A DNA stretch of 64,000 nucleotides from Verrucomicrobia bacterium Tous-C9LFEB (GCA_002304345.1 NEUU01000002.1:1-64000); one strand, 5' to 3'; shown: positions 44,690 to 53,800, numbered from the stretch's first letter. The notes: generated from the letters alone by a model not told the origin. Translations and numbers: made by a program.

Positions 44690-45589
44690 ATGACCAGTGA
44701 GTTCACTTCTCGTGTTAATGAACCACTTTTCTCCATTTGCATTCCAGCTTATAAGGGAGAGAATTTCATACGGATCGCCATTGACTCCATCGTGCGTCAA
44801 ACCTGCAAAGATTGGGAGCTCGTCATTGTTGATGACGCAAGCCCGGATCGCACATGGGAAGTATTACAGGAATACAAAAATCACAATCAAATCCATCTTT
44901 TCCGCAATGAAAAGAACTTGGGACAAGGTGCCAACTTCAATCGCTGTCTTGCGCATGCCCAAGGCAAATGGGCCATCGTGCTTGCAGGAGACGATTCTCT
45001 CGTGCCGCATGCCTTAGAGACCATTCTATCAACAACAAACGATCGCTCCGACATCATCCTCTGGATCAGTGCCCACCTTTGCTTGGGCAATAAAACCAAC
45101 CCCACGATCCCGCCTATTTTCTCACAAGTGAAGGAATTCGAATCAAATGAATTCACTGAGACCTTATACCTACATGGAGGGATGTTTGGAGAGGTCAGCA
45201 ATTTTGCATTCAGACGCGATCGTTACGTTGAAACTTGCACTCATGGTTTTCCAGAAACCACCTCTCATATGGATGCCGACTTCTGGATGCGATTAATGCG
45301 ATCCAACCCAACCGCCCGTGTCATCTTTTGGCCCGAACCTCTCGTACATATTCTTATACACGAGGAATCCCGCAGCAGTCTAGATGAGCGCTCTGGAAAA
45401 CATATCGTGGAAATTTTCAACTCTACGGAAATCTCCCTGTCGATCGGTTGGAGCCGTCCCGTGCTGCTGCGACAACTGGTGCGCATGCTGTGGGTGAATT
45501 TGAAATTTTTTCCGGTCCTGCCACGCGGTGAAAAATTCCGTAGCCTGCAGACCGTTCGCCTGATTGGACGCGAGATCCTACGCTCGTAA
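44690..45589 (+). CDS. Glycosyltransferase family 2
   Basis: This is a 299-residue GT-A enzyme. N-terminal FSICIPAYKGENFIRIAIDSIV, nucleotide-binding WELVIVDDASPDRTWEVL, metal-site region WAIVLAGDDSLVPHALETIL, and later HMDADFWMRLMRSNPTARV. The ATG at 44690 follows a TTG directly. No membrane helices. It adds a sugar from a nucleotide-sugar donor, likely to a surface polysaccharide or lipid. Its lower GC and the adjacent broken methyltransferase suggest a small glycan-modification island. Confidence 0.9.
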   Translation: MTSEFTSRVNEPLFSICIPAYKGENFIRIAIDSIVRQTCKDWELVIVDDASPDRTWEVLQEYKNHNQIHLFRNEKNLGQGANFNRCLAHAQGKWAIVLAGDDSLVPHALETILSTTNDRSDIILWISAHLCLGNKTNPTIPPIFSQVKEFESNEFTETLYLHGGMFGEVSNFAFRRDRYVETCTHGFPETTSHMDADFWMRLMRSNPTARVIFWPEPLVHILIHEESRSSLDERSGKHIVEIFNSTEISLSIGWSRPVLLRQLVRMLWVNLKFFPVLPRGEKFRSLQTVRLIGREILRS

Positions 45590-45594
45590 GCGCA

Positions 45595-46194
45595 CTATTC
45601 CAGCTTCCCGATCTCGTCCATCATCCGCTTCGCAAGCGCTTCGTAATCTTCCTTGCCGAGTCCTTTTCCAGAGGGCGGCAGGAATGGCTTGCCGATCACG
45701 ATCCGCAGCGGGTGATAGGTCAGCATTTTGTGATGGCGCGACAGCGCTTCGAACGTGCCAAAAACCCGCACCGGCAGAATCGGCACTTGTGCTTTGCACG
45801 CGACAAAACCAGCGCCCGACTCGGCGGCCTGCAGGGAACCATCCGGGCTGCGCGTACCCTCGGGAAAGAGGAGCACCATCTCGCCGTCCTTCAGCATATT
45901 GATGATGCGCCGCAGTCCGGGCAGATCGGCATTGTCGCGGTCAATCGGCAACGAATTGCAATGCGGCAGGAGCCAATCCATGACCGGCGGCTTGAACAGC
46001 GTTTTGCGTGCGAGGAAATACATCTCGCGGCCAATGGCCCAACCGACCGTCGTGGGATCAAAAAAACTCACGTGATTCGACACCACGAGGCAACCGCCCA
46101 TCGGCACATTTTCCCGCCCCTCAATCCGCCCATGAAACAGATTGAGCGTGACGGCTTCAACGATCTTGTAGGCAAATCGGTAAAAGGGACGCAT
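45595..46194 (-). CDS. plsC: 1-acyl-sn-glycerol-3-phosphate acyltransferase (PlsC family)
   Basis: This is a 199-residue protein. The ATG at 46194 has GGAG seven bases upstream and is preferred to the GTG at 46209. Family motifs: CLVVSNHVSFFDPTTVGW (HX4D) and VLLFPEGTRSPDG, with KAQVPILPVRVFG. It transfers an acyl chain to lysophosphatidic acid at the membrane. It is the last gene of the minus-strand hisC-tyrA-aroA-cmk-GT39-plsC run, 15 bases after GT39. The cmk-plsC neighbourhood is common in bacteria. Confidence 0.92.
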   Translation of the reverse strand: MRPFYRFAYKIVEAVTLNLFHGRIEGRENVPMGGCLVVSNHVSFFDPTTVGWAIGREMYFLARKTLFKPPVMDWLLPHCNSLPIDRDNADLPGLRRIINMLKDGEMVLLFPEGTRSPDGSLQAAESGAGFVACKAQVPILPVRVFGTFEALSRHHKMLTYHPLRIVIGKPFLPPSGKGLGKEDYEALAKRMMDEIGKLE

Positions 46195-46209
46195 GACATT
46201 ACTCCGCAC

Positions 46210-48240
46210 TTATTGCAGCACCACTTCCGCCGGCTCCACGAGCGAAATCGGTCCGCTCAAAGCCGCGCGCAAATCCTCGGCGCTGAGTTGATAAACGAAA
46301 ATGGAATGATTGATGTCCGCCAGCGGTTTGCGGTCCTGAGTCCGCAGCCAGGCGCACAATCGCGCCACGCGCAGGCGCGGAAACTCCACGAGCAGCTTCT
46401 GCAAACCCTGCGCGGAATAGCGGGTTTCCAGTTGCCGCATTGCCTCCGGATTTTTCTGCGCCGCTTGGATCTCCTTCATGATCGCGGACTGCGCCTGATA
46501 CGCCTGTTCATAACGCGACGACCACGGACCGTAGCAATACAAATACACGCCCTGCAAATGCGTCACGCTGACGGCATACAACCCCGGCAACAAGGGAGGC
46601 ACGGGTCCAATCGGCACACGATCGGTGAAGCCCGGCAATTGCGTCGCCTGGATTTTGTAATACTCCGGCCGGGCCATGCCAAAATAGAGTAAATACACCG
46701 GCGTCTTGCCGTCTTCGTAGCCCTTCTCGCGCAGCCAGTCCTTCAGCGCGGGCAGATCCTGTCCCCAGTCGAGCGAGCTATCGACGAGATGGCGGTAACC
46801 ATTCGCGGGACCACCAGCGAACTCGTTAAAATAGGTCAGGTAATTCGGGCTCACTGCCACCGATTCCACCACATGCCACGTCAGCAAGACCGCCACCGCC
46901 GCGCCCACCCAGCGGGTCCGCTGCGTGAACCATGCACCTGCCGCGCCAGCGAGAATAAAGATCGGCGCGTAGAGCGGCAGCAAATGCCGGTGACCAATGT
47001 TCAGGTTACTCGTCAGCGAGAAGGCTCCGTAAAAGAAAATCAAAATCGAGAGCGGCGCCGTAGCATAAAGTCGTCCCCAGAAATAGGCACGCGCTTCGGC
47101 ACTCGATTTCTGGCGAATCGCCCAGATAAACGCCGCCACGGCCAGACCCAGAACGATCAGAAAAGGAATCGTCTCCTTCACGCTGAAGGCGTAGGGGAAA
47201 AAGTTTTTGAAACCGACGATACTAAACTCGCCATTGAGAAAACTCTGCCGCGCCCCGCTCATGCGCGAGACCATGGCCGCGCCGAACAAGTACGACTCCG
47301 GGAACCATTGACCGATTCGCAACCAACTGACCACATCACTCACAAAGCCCGGCTTCGCCAGGGCGTACTCCCACCCGCCGGGGAAAAGTCGATCGATGCC
47401 GTACGTTCCCGTCGCGAATGCCGAGTAGCGGAAACCGAACGCCGCCCAGATCAGCAACCACACCACGATGACCTGCGCCAGAATCACGCCACCGAAAATC
47501 AACAACTTCGCCGACATCCTCCGCACCGGATGTTTCTCCATCCCTTGCACTGCCAGCGGTTCCGGATTGCGCAACCGCACCAGCAGCAACATCAGTCCCA
47601 TCGGAATGATCAGTACACCGGAAATCTTCGAAAGAAATAACCCCGCCAACGCCACCGCGCTCAGCGCCACATTCCATCCGTCGACCCGGTGCAGCACGCG
47701 CCAGAGCGCGCCCATCGCCGCGAGGAAAAAGAAGCTGACCATCATATCCGACGCCACCAGCGGACCGTGCGCCAGAATCGTTGGACAGAAAGCAAAAAGC
47801 GCCACGCTCACCACCGCTCCCACCGCGCCGAAAAGCGAACGCGACCACACATAAACAATCGCTCCCGTCGCCACGATCAGGAGAGCCATCATCGCCCGGC
47901 CACTGTAGAGCAGCGAGTCGGCGTCGTTGCCCACTTGAAAAAATAATTGGTCCGCGATGTTGTACACGTTCGAGACGTGCCACTCATCCTGATTCGTGCT
48001 CGGGAACCGGTCGTTGCGCCACAGCGAGGGCAAGGCCGCCCAGCGCTGCGACAGATTGCCATTGTCCGGCACCAACCGGTAATCGTCCTTCAACCAGATG
48101 CCGTAGCCACCGGCCAGATGCCCGATCTCGTCGAACGTGACCGATTTATGCGACACGCCGAACATCGCCATGGCATACGCGGCGAGCAAAAGAAAACCGG
48201 CCAGATAAGGTGATTTGAAAAATCGTTCCAGCCGGTTCAT
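46210..48240 (-). CDS. GT39/PMT-like membrane glycosyltransferase
   Basis: This is a 676-residue protein with about 10-11 membrane helices. The first loop holds the acidic pair of the GT-C fold (SVTFDEIGHLAGGYGIW), typical of dolichyl- or undecaprenyl-phosphate-sugar-dependent transferases such as PMT and ArnT. A C-terminal soluble region of ~200 residues contains DSSLDWGQDLPALKDWL and PVYLLYFGMARPEYYKI. It would transfer a sugar from a polyprenyl phosphate carrier to protein or lipid on the outer side of the inner membrane. It sits 18 bases after cmk where rpsA is found in many relatives of this gene order. Confidence 0.85.
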   Translation of the reverse strand: MNRLERFFKSPYLAGFLLLAAYAMAMFGVSHKSVTFDEIGHLAGGYGIWLKDDYRLVPDNGNLSQRWAALPSLWRNDRFPSTNQDEWHVSNVYNIADQLFFQVGNDADSLLYSGRAMMALLIVATGAIVYVWSRSLFGAVGAVVSVALFAFCPTILAHGPLVASDMMVSFFFLAAMGALWRVLHRVDGWNVALSAVALAGLFLSKISGVLIIPMGLMLLLVRLRNPEPLAVQGMEKHPVRRMSAKLLIFGGVILAQVIVVWLLIWAAFGFRYSAFATGTYGIDRLFPGGWEYALAKPGFVSDVVSWLRIGQWFPESYLFGAAMVSRMSGARQSFLNGEFSIVGFKNFFPYAFSVKETIPFLIVLGLAVAAFIWAIRQKSSAEARAYFWGRLYATAPLSILIFFYGAFSLTSNLNIGHRHLLPLYAPIFILAGAAGAWFTQRTRWVGAAVAVLLTWHVVESVAVSPNYLTYFNEFAGGPANGYRHLVDSSLDWGQDLPALKDWLREKGYEDGKTPVYLLYFGMARPEYYKIQATQLPGFTDRVPIGPVPPLLPGLYAVSVTHLQGVYLYCYGPWSSRYEQAYQAQSAIMKEIQAAQKNPEAMRQLETRYSAQGLQKLLVEFPRLRVARLCAWLRTQDRKPLADINHSIFVYQLSAEDLRAALSGPISLVEPAEVVLQ

Positions 48241-48258
48241 ACCCGTGTCCTTTGCGGT

Positions 48259-48906
48259 TTACTTCACCGGCTTCATACCAACGCGATTCACCTGCTCGAT
48301 CGCCTGCGCCACCACCTCGGCCACGCCGAGATAGCTGCTGTCGATCAGGAAGGAATCTTCCGCCCGCGCCAACGGCGACGCCGCGCGCGCGCGATCTTCC
48401 TTGTCCCGCTTGGCGATCACGTCTGCCTCACCCTGCTTGTTGCGACGCGCTTCGCGCACCGCCGGGTCGGCATCGATGAAAAGTTTGCAGGGGGATTTCG
48501 GGAACACCACCGTGCCAATATCGCGCCCTTCCATGACGAGCGGAGCCTGCGCCGCCAGCGCCTGTTGCGCCGCCACCAGAATCTGGCGCACGAGCGGCAC
48601 CGAGGCCACCTTCGACACGGCATCATTCACGCGGCCATCGCGCACATGCGGCAACGGGTCCACCCCATCGATGCGGAAGAACGTTTCGCCATCCTTCACC
48701 CAACATTCGGTCTTGGCCTGCTTGATGGCCGCTTCAACCGCCGCCGGTTCCAGAATGTTGACGCCCTTTTCGAGCATCCACCAAGTGACTGCGCGATACA
48801 TCACCCCGGTATTCACGTAGGTATAACCCAACTGCGCGGCGATTTCCTTGGCCACGGTGCTTTTGCCTGACGCCGCAGGCCCATCGATTGCGATCACTGG
48901 ATACAT
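48259..48906 (-). CDS. cmk: Cytidylate kinase
   Basis: This is a 215-residue protein: P-loop IDGPAASGKSTVAKEIA, then LGYTYVNTGVMYRAVTWW, VMEGRDIGTVVFPKSPCKLF and IAKRDKEDRARAASPLARAEDSF. This is the standard order of bacterial Cmk. It phosphorylates CMP/dCMP with ATP. An AT-rich stretch (48907-48950, GACTTTTGAAATTTGAC words) precedes the start; aroA ends 65 bases upstream. Confidence 0.96.
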   Translation of the reverse strand: MYPVIAIDGPAASGKSTVAKEIAAQLGYTYVNTGVMYRAVTWWMLEKGVNILEPAAVEAAIKQAKTECWVKDGETFFRIDGVDPLPHVRDGRVNDAVSKVASVPLVRQILVAAQQALAAQAPLVMEGRDIGTVVFPKSPCKLFIDADPAVREARRNKQGEADVIAKRDKEDRARAASPLARAEDSFLIDSSYLGVAEVVAQAIEQVNRVGMKPVK

Positions 48907-48971
48907 AAATTTAAGTCAAATTTCAAAAGTCAAAGGTCAAAACGACAGGGCCGGTGGTTTGAATTTCCCAA

Positions 48972-50345
48972 CTATTTCCCCTCGCCGGACTTCGCCATGC
49001 GCATGACCGAGTCCGTCATCGAACCCAGCCGCACCGAAGTCTGATCCGTGAGTTCGTTCAAGTCCTTCACGAAGGTCGGGTACGACGTCGCGATACACCC
49101 CGTGTCCACGATGCGGGTCGGTCCCTGTGCGAACAACGCGAGAATCGCGCACGACATCGCCACGCGATGATCGCCGAAACTCTTCACCTGCGCCCCGGTC
49201 AACTTCGCGCCGCCCTGAATGATCATGCCATCCGGTTTTTCTTCCACCGGCACGCCAAAGGCGCGCAAGCATTCCGCCATCGCCGCGATGCGATCGGTTT
49301 CCTTCACGCGCAATTCCTCCGCGTTCGAAATCACCGTCTCGCCTTCCGCCAACGCGGCAGCCACCGCGAGAATCGGCAATTCATCGATCACATTGGCGAT
49401 CTCGTCGCCACCGATCTGCGTGCCCTTCAATTGACGGCCCACTACCTGCAACGTGCCGTACGGCTCCGCCACATTGGCTTCCACCGTCTCGCGAATCTGT
49501 CCGCCCATGCGCAGCAAAACGCTGAGCAAACCGGTGCGCGTCGGGTTCAATCCGAGCTGCGTGATCGTCAACGCTGCGCCGGGCATCGCCGCCGCCGCCA
49601 CGATCCAGAAAGCCGCCGACGAGAAATCGCCCGGCACCAGCAAATCATTTCCGTGCAACGTCGTTCCGCCGAGGATGCGCAACGTGCGTCCCTCCTTGGC
49701 CAGCGGCGCGTGGAAATGATCGAACAACCGCTCCGTGTGATCGCGGCTCTGCGTCGGCTCGGTCACGGACGTCGCCCCGTTGGCGAAAAGCCCCGCCAGC
49801 AGCAAGCACGTCTTCAACTGCGCGCTCGCGATCGGCGAATGATAATCGATGCCCTTGAGCGGGCGGCCATTGATCTGCAACGGCGCACAACCCTTGGGCC
49901 CTTCGCCCTTGATGTCCGCGCCCATCTTGGCCAGCGGATCGATGATGCGCTTCATCGGGCGACCCGACAACGAACGATCGCCGAACAGCACCGAGCGGAA
50001 CGATTGGCCCGCCAGCACACCCGCGAGCAAACGCATCGCCGTGCCGGAATTGCCGCAATCAATCGCCTCGAACGTGGGCCGCAATTTGCCGCTCACGCCA
50101 TGCACCAGCAACGTCGTGCGGTCGATCACTTCAATTGAACAGCCGAGCGCCTGCATCGCCGCGAGCGTGCACAGGCAATCTTCCCCGGGCAAAAAATTCG
50201 TGATATGACTCGGCCCATCGGCCAGCCCGCCAAAGATGACGGCGCGGTGGGAGATGCTCTTATCCCCCGGCATGCGTACTTCGCCCTCGATGCGGCGCGA
50301 GGGTTGCACGACGAGAACTTGTTCCGAATGTCCGTTGGAGCTCAT
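48972..50345 (-). CDS. aroA: 3-phosphoshikimate 1-carboxyvinyltransferase (EPSP synthase)
   Basis: This is a 457-residue protein: GEVRMPGDKSISHRAVIFG near the start, FEAIDCGNSGTAMRLLAGVLAG, GDRSLSGRPM, and at the end RVKETDRIAAMAECL and SFGDHRVAMSCAIL. It makes EPSP from shikimate-3-phosphate and PEP in the cytoplasm. It lies 21 bases after tyrA, and forms an aromatic amino acid run with tyrA and hisC. Confidence 0.97.
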   Translation of the reverse strand: MSSNGHSEQVLVVQPSRRIEGEVRMPGDKSISHRAVIFGGLADGPSHITNFLPGEDCLCTLAAMQALGCSIEVIDRTTLLVHGVSGKLRPTFEAIDCGNSGTAMRLLAGVLAGQSFRSVLFGDRSLSGRPMKRIIDPLAKMGADIKGEGPKGCAPLQINGRPLKGIDYHSPIASAQLKTCLLLAGLFANGATSVTEPTQSRDHTERLFDHFHAPLAKEGRTLRILGGTTLHGNDLLVPGDFSSAAFWIVAAAAMPGAALTITQLGLNPTRTGLLSVLLRMGGQIRETVEANVAEPYGTLQVVGRQLKGTQIGGDEIANVIDELPILAVAAALAEGETVISNAEELRVKETDRIAAMAECLRAFGVPVEEKPDGMIIQGGAKLTGAQVKSFGDHRVAMSCAILALFAQGPTRIVDTGCIATSYPTFVKDLNELTDQTSVRLGSMTDSVMRMAKSGEGK

Positions 50346-50366
50346 AATTAAACGTGATCGTGCGGC

Positions 50367-51218
50367 CTATTTTTTCTGACCGCCCAATTGGCAGCGCACA
50401 TGGTTGGCTTGGGCGAGCAGTTCATGCAATCCTTTTTCATCCCCCGATTGCAATTGGGTCCGGGCCTGTTCCAGCGTGGAAATCAACCGTCCCAGCACCG
50501 ACTCCAGCGCCGTGCGATTGGAGAGCAGAATGTCCGTCCACATCGGGGGCGGACCCGCCGCCACGCGCGTGGTATCGCGAAAACCGTTTCCGATCAGCGC
50601 CAGACTTTCCGCGCTCGCCGACTGCACCAGCGCCGCCGCCACGAGATGCGGCAGATGGCTGATCTGCGCGACGAGTTGATCGTGCACCAGCGGATCGAGC
50701 GTGAGCACCCGGCAGCCGAGCGCGGTCCACAATTGCGTGGCAATCTCCACCGCCTGCGGTTCCGTGTTTTCCGTCGGCGTGACGATGGACACCGAGCGTT
50801 CGAAAAGATCGGCGCGCGCGGCGGCGAATCCCGCCTGCTCGCTGCCCGCCATCGGGTGACTTCCCACCCAGCGGGCCTTGCCGTGGAAAAGCGGCTCGAG
50901 CGCTTGCACGACGCAGCCCTTCACGCTGCCCACATCGGTGACGACCGCAAACGGATCGAGCGCAGGCGAAATCGTCTCCGCCAGCGACGGCATGGCTCCG
51001 ATGGGCGTGCAGAAAATCACCACTTCCGCGTCTTCCACCGCCTGCTGCGGATCGGTGAACATCTGGTCCGTCACCCCGGCGCGGCGCGCGCCGTCGAGCG
51101 ATTGCTCGCTGCGACCGTAGAGCGAAATCTCCGCCGCCAACTGACGTTCGCGCAAGGCCAGGGCGATGGAACCGCCCAGCAAGCCCGGCCCGAGGATGGC
51201 GACTTTGGAGAATTTCAT
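50367..51218 (-). CDS. tyrA: Prephenate/arogenate dehydrogenase
   Basis: This is a 283-residue protein: Rossmann motif VAILGPGLLGGSIALALRE, then VIFCTPIGAMPSLAETI, VTDVGSVKGCVVQAL and WVGSHPMAGSEQAG. It oxidatively decarboxylates prephenate (or arogenate) for tyrosine synthesis, using NAD(P). No chorismate mutase or ACT domain is attached. Gap to hisC 18 bases, to aroA 21. Confidence 0.95.
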   Translation of the reverse strand: MKFSKVAILGPGLLGGSIALALRERQLAAEISLYGRSEQSLDGARRAGVTDQMFTDPQQAVEDAEVVIFCTPIGAMPSLAETISPALDPFAVVTDVGSVKGCVVQALEPLFHGKARWVGSHPMAGSEQAGFAAARADLFERSVSIVTPTENTEPQAVEIATQLWTALGCRVLTLDPLVHDQLVAQISHLPHLVAAALVQSASAESLALIGNGFRDTTRVAAGPPPMWTDILLSNRTALESVLGRLISTLEQARTQLQSGDEKGLHELLAQANHVRCQLGGQKK

Positions 51219-51236
51219 CCGTGCTCCGATGTCTCG

Positions 51237-52346
51237 CTAGCCTTTGATGGCGGCGGGTAATTCCTCAAGGAACCGGTCGATCTGCTGCGGCGTACCGATG
51301 CTCACGCGAACGTGCTTCGGCAGACGGTAGCTAACCATCGAACGGACAATGATGCCCTTCTTGAGCAGGCGGTTGAACACACCCGCCGCGTCGCCGACAT
51401 CGACGAGCACAAAATTCGCGTGCGAGGGAATGTAATTCAACCCCATCTGCTTGAAAGCCGCTTCCATCTTCGCGCGACCTTCGTCCGTGATCTGGCGCGT
51501 GCGCTTCTGGTGCTCGTCGTCCTTCAACGCGGCCAACGCGCCCACCTGGGCAATCAGGTTCGCATTGAACGGCTGACGCGCGCGCTGCAACAAGTCCGCC
51601 AGAGCGGCCGGTGCGAGACCGTAACCGATGCGCAGACCCGCGAGGCCCTGGATCTTGGAGAACGTCCGCATGAGGACGATCTTGTGACCTTCCTTCACGT
51701 AACGAACCGTGTCCGGCGGGTTCTCGAGAAACTCGTAGTACGCTTCATCGAGCACCGCGATGACATGCGAGGGCAATTTCTGGATGAACTCCTCCAACGC
51801 CTCGTTGCTCACGCGCGTGCCGGTCGGATTATTCGGGCTGGTGATAAACACGAGCCGCGTCTGCGGCTTGATCGCCTCCAGCATCAGCTTCAAATCAACC
51901 TGGAACGTACCGTCCGCATTATCCTCCACCTTCGTGCAACGCAGTCCGAAGAGCTGCGCCATGAGTTCGTACACGGCGAAGGAATTCTTCGACGTGATGA
52001 CCTCATGCACGCCGGGCCGGGTGAACGTGTGAAAAAGCAGCTCGATGATTTCATTCGAGCCGTTGCCGAGCACAACGTTCTCGCGCGTCAGGCCGAACTT
52101 CTCGGCAATGCCGTTGCGGAGATGATAGCCGCCACCATCCGGATAGAAATGGGACTTGGAAAGGGCGTCCCGCATGGCTGCCACGGCCAGAGGCGACGGA
52201 CCCAACGGATTTTCGTTCGATGCCAGCTTGATGATCGACGCCGGTTCAAGGCCCAATTCACGCGCGACGTCGTCAATCGGCTTCCCCGGTTCGTACGGCA
52301 CCAAGTCCAGCAAGTCCTGGTTGGCTAAATCTCGGATATCAATCAT
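51237..52346 (-). CDS. hisC: Histidinol-phosphate / aromatic aminotransferase
   Basis: This is a 369-residue fold-type I PLP enzyme. The start at 52346 (MIDIRDLANQDLLDLVPYEP) fits the family; a start at 52361 would add five residues. Motifs: IKLASNENPLGPSP, FITSPNNPTGTRVS, VLDEAYYEF, and the PLP-Lys in RTFSKIQGLAGLRIGYG. Context with tyrA and aroA suggests that it serves aromatic amino acids as well as, or instead of, histidine; no other his genes are present. Confidence 0.93.
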   Translation of the reverse strand: MIDIRDLANQDLLDLVPYEPGKPIDDVARELGLEPASIIKLASNENPLGPSPLAVAAMRDALSKSHFYPDGGGYHLRNGIAEKFGLTRENVVLGNGSNEIIELLFHTFTRPGVHEVITSKNSFAVYELMAQLFGLRCTKVEDNADGTFQVDLKLMLEAIKPQTRLVFITSPNNPTGTRVSNEALEEFIQKLPSHVIAVLDEAYYEFLENPPDTVRYVKEGHKIVLMRTFSKIQGLAGLRIGYGLAPAALADLLQRARQPFNANLIAQVGALAALKDDEHQKRTRQITDEGRAKMEAAFKQMGLNYIPSHANFVLVDVGDAAGVFNRLLKKGIIVRSMVSYRLPKHVRVSIGTPQQIDRFLEELPAAIKG

Positions 52347-52459
52347 GGAACTTCCGAGCATGCCGCACCCACCCCCCTTTGTCCAGCCCTCGGCGCAGGC
52401 CTCCGGCCTGGACCGGCTCAAGGGAAATCGCGCTTGGCGATACGCCTGATCGCAGGAAT

Positions 52460-52990
52460 TTAGAGCTTGGCGGGGAGGCTCGCAGCGGGCTGCTCCGCCT
52501 TCTTTTCGTCCTTCTTCTCTTCCTTGGGCGGCGCCTTGAACTTCGACAATTGATCGATATACGGGATCGGCCCCCCGGCGATATATCCCAACCGTCCCCA
52601 CTCCTTCCCCTCGCCATCGACCATGATCACGGTCGGGTAAGAACGAATCCTGTATTTCGCAGCCAGCTCCAGATTCTGCTTTTTAATCGCATCGGTCTGG
52701 AGCGTGCGAACGGAGTAATCCAGCTCGACAAAGAGCAGGTTGTTCTGGAGATAGCGTTGGAACTCCGGCGTCTGCAACACCTCTCGCTCCAACTTCACAC
52801 AAAACGGATTCCAGTCCCTTCCGGAGAAATAGAGTAGAACCCGTTTATTTTCCGCCTTGGCCTTCTGCAGCGCCTGGTCGTAGTCCGTGGGAGCAGGCCC
52901 CTGCTGGGCCAGGACAGACTGACTCCATATCAGGCCTATCGCCACACACACCCAGCCCCACTGCAGCCCTAGTCGACCCATCGCGCGCAT
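52460..52990 (-). CDS. Thioredoxin-fold protein with degenerate active site
   Basis: This is a 176-residue exported protein: signal peptide (WGWVCVAIGLIWSQSVLA), thioredoxin fold with NKRVLLYFSGRDWNPFCVKL and RSYPTVIMVDGEG. The usual WCxxC site reads W-N-P-F-C: the first Cys is lost. A Lys/Glu/Pro/Ala-rich tail follows from ~residue 150. It is a tandem paralogue of the 52994 protein, 3 bases downstream. A single remaining Cys permits isomerase- or adaptor-like roles but not normal dithiol exchange. Confidence 0.85.
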   Translation of the reverse strand: MRAMGRLGLQWGWVCVAIGLIWSQSVLAQQGPAPTDYDQALQKAKAENKRVLLYFSGRDWNPFCVKLEREVLQTPEFQRYLQNNLLFVELDYSVRTLQTDAIKKQNLELAAKYRIRSYPTVIMVDGEGKEWGRLGYIAGGPIPYIDQLSKFKAPPKEEKKDEKKAEQPAASLPAKL

Positions 52991-52993
52991 GCC

Positions 52994-53452
52994 TTATTTC
53001 ATCTTGTCGAGATCTTGAATGTAGGAGTAAGGCCCGCCCGGCTTGTACCCGGTTTGCCCCAGCACCTTGCCATCGCCATCGACGACGATAATCGTGGGAT
53101 AGCCGCGAATCTTAAATTTTTTAGCCAGCTCCGCGTTCTGCTTTTTCACCTCGTCGGTCTGCGCCTTGCCGCGCGGGTAATCGAGCTCCACCAATACGAG
53201 CTTGTCCTTCGCGTAATTGCCGAAAGCCGTCGTGTCGAACACCTCTTCCTTGAGCTTGATGCACCAGCCGCACCAATCCGAGCCCGTGAAATCGAGCAAG
53301 ACCCGCTTGTTTTCCGCCTTGGCCTTCTTTAAAGCCGCCTCGTAATCCGTGGTCCAGACAGCTTCGGCCGACCGGCCCGCTGCCACCGTGAGAAGAAATA
53401 CCGCCGCTACTGCGGCCATCAACCGACCCATAGATACTTGGAACATGAACAT
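52994..53452 (-). CDS. Exported thioredoxin-like protein (DUF255/thioredoxin_7 type)
   Basis: This is a 152-residue protein with signal peptide (AAVAAVFLLTVAAGRSAEA) and a thioredoxin fold: KRVLLDFTGSDWCGWCIKL with an intact WCGWC site, cis-Pro in IRGYPTIIVVDGDGKVLG. Starts at 53452, 53446 or 53431 are possible; all keep the signal peptide. It probably reduces disulfides in the periplasm. It is the upstream member of the tandem pair and the likely active one. Confidence 0.88.
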   Translation of the reverse strand: MFMFQVSMGRLMAAVAAVFLLTVAAGRSAEAVWTTDYEAALKKAKAENKRVLLDFTGSDWCGWCIKLKEEVFDTTAFGNYAKDKLVLVELDYPRGKAQTDEVKKQNAELAKKFKIRGYPTIIVVDGDGKVLGQTGYKPGGPYSYIQDLDKMK

Positions 53453-53518
53453 CCCTGGTTAAGGTTTGAACTGACTCATCCCCAAAATAATCCCGAACGC
53501 CTGACGGTCAAGTCAGAG

Positions 53519-53599
53519 TGGGCACGATAGGACTTGAACCTACACTCCTTGCGGAACCAGAACCTAAATCTGGCGCGTCTGCCATTTCGCCACGTGCCC
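53519..53599 (-). tRNA. tRNA-Leu (anticodon UAG)
   Basis: On the minus strand the acceptor arms GGGCACG (from 53599) and CGTGCCC (ending 53520, discriminator A) pair. The anticodon stem CCAGA/TCTGG encloses the loop TTTAGGT with anticodon TAG. A long variable arm (TTCCGCAAGGAG) marks it as class II, and the T-loop is TTCAAGT. CCA is not encoded. Confidence 0.95.
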
Positions 53600-53618
53600 G
53601 TCCGACTCCCCCGAGTGT

Positions 53619-53646
53619 CGCTTATTTTCGGGCCGCGAAAAGTCAA
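53619..53646 (-). promoter_or_regulatory. Candidate tRNA-Leu promoter
   Basis: On the minus strand TTGACT (53646-53641) is followed after 16 bases by TAAGCG (53624-53619), about 20 bases before the tRNA 5' end. The -10 is poor; the placement is good. Confidence 0.35.
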
Positions 53647-53662
53647 AAAGTAGGTAACGGAG

Positions 53663-53779
53663 AGTTTTCAGTTCGAAGTTTTCGGTTTTCAGTGCTTTCC
53701 TGTCGCAACCGGATCAGCTTGGCGTAGAATGGCAGCCACGGCCCACGGACTGAAAACCGAAAACGTCGAACTGAAAACT
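53663..53779. repeat. AT-rich inverted repeat (31-bp arms) before rsmI
   Basis: Arms 53663-53693 and 53749-53779 are reverse complements in 30 of 31 positions. They use the same words (ACTGAAAACCGAAAAC, CGAACTGAAAACT) as the 23929-24079 element. The right arm ends 21 bases before the rsmI start. Confidence 0.85.
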
Positions 53780-53800
53780 TCCCCCTCCCCTCCTCTTCCC

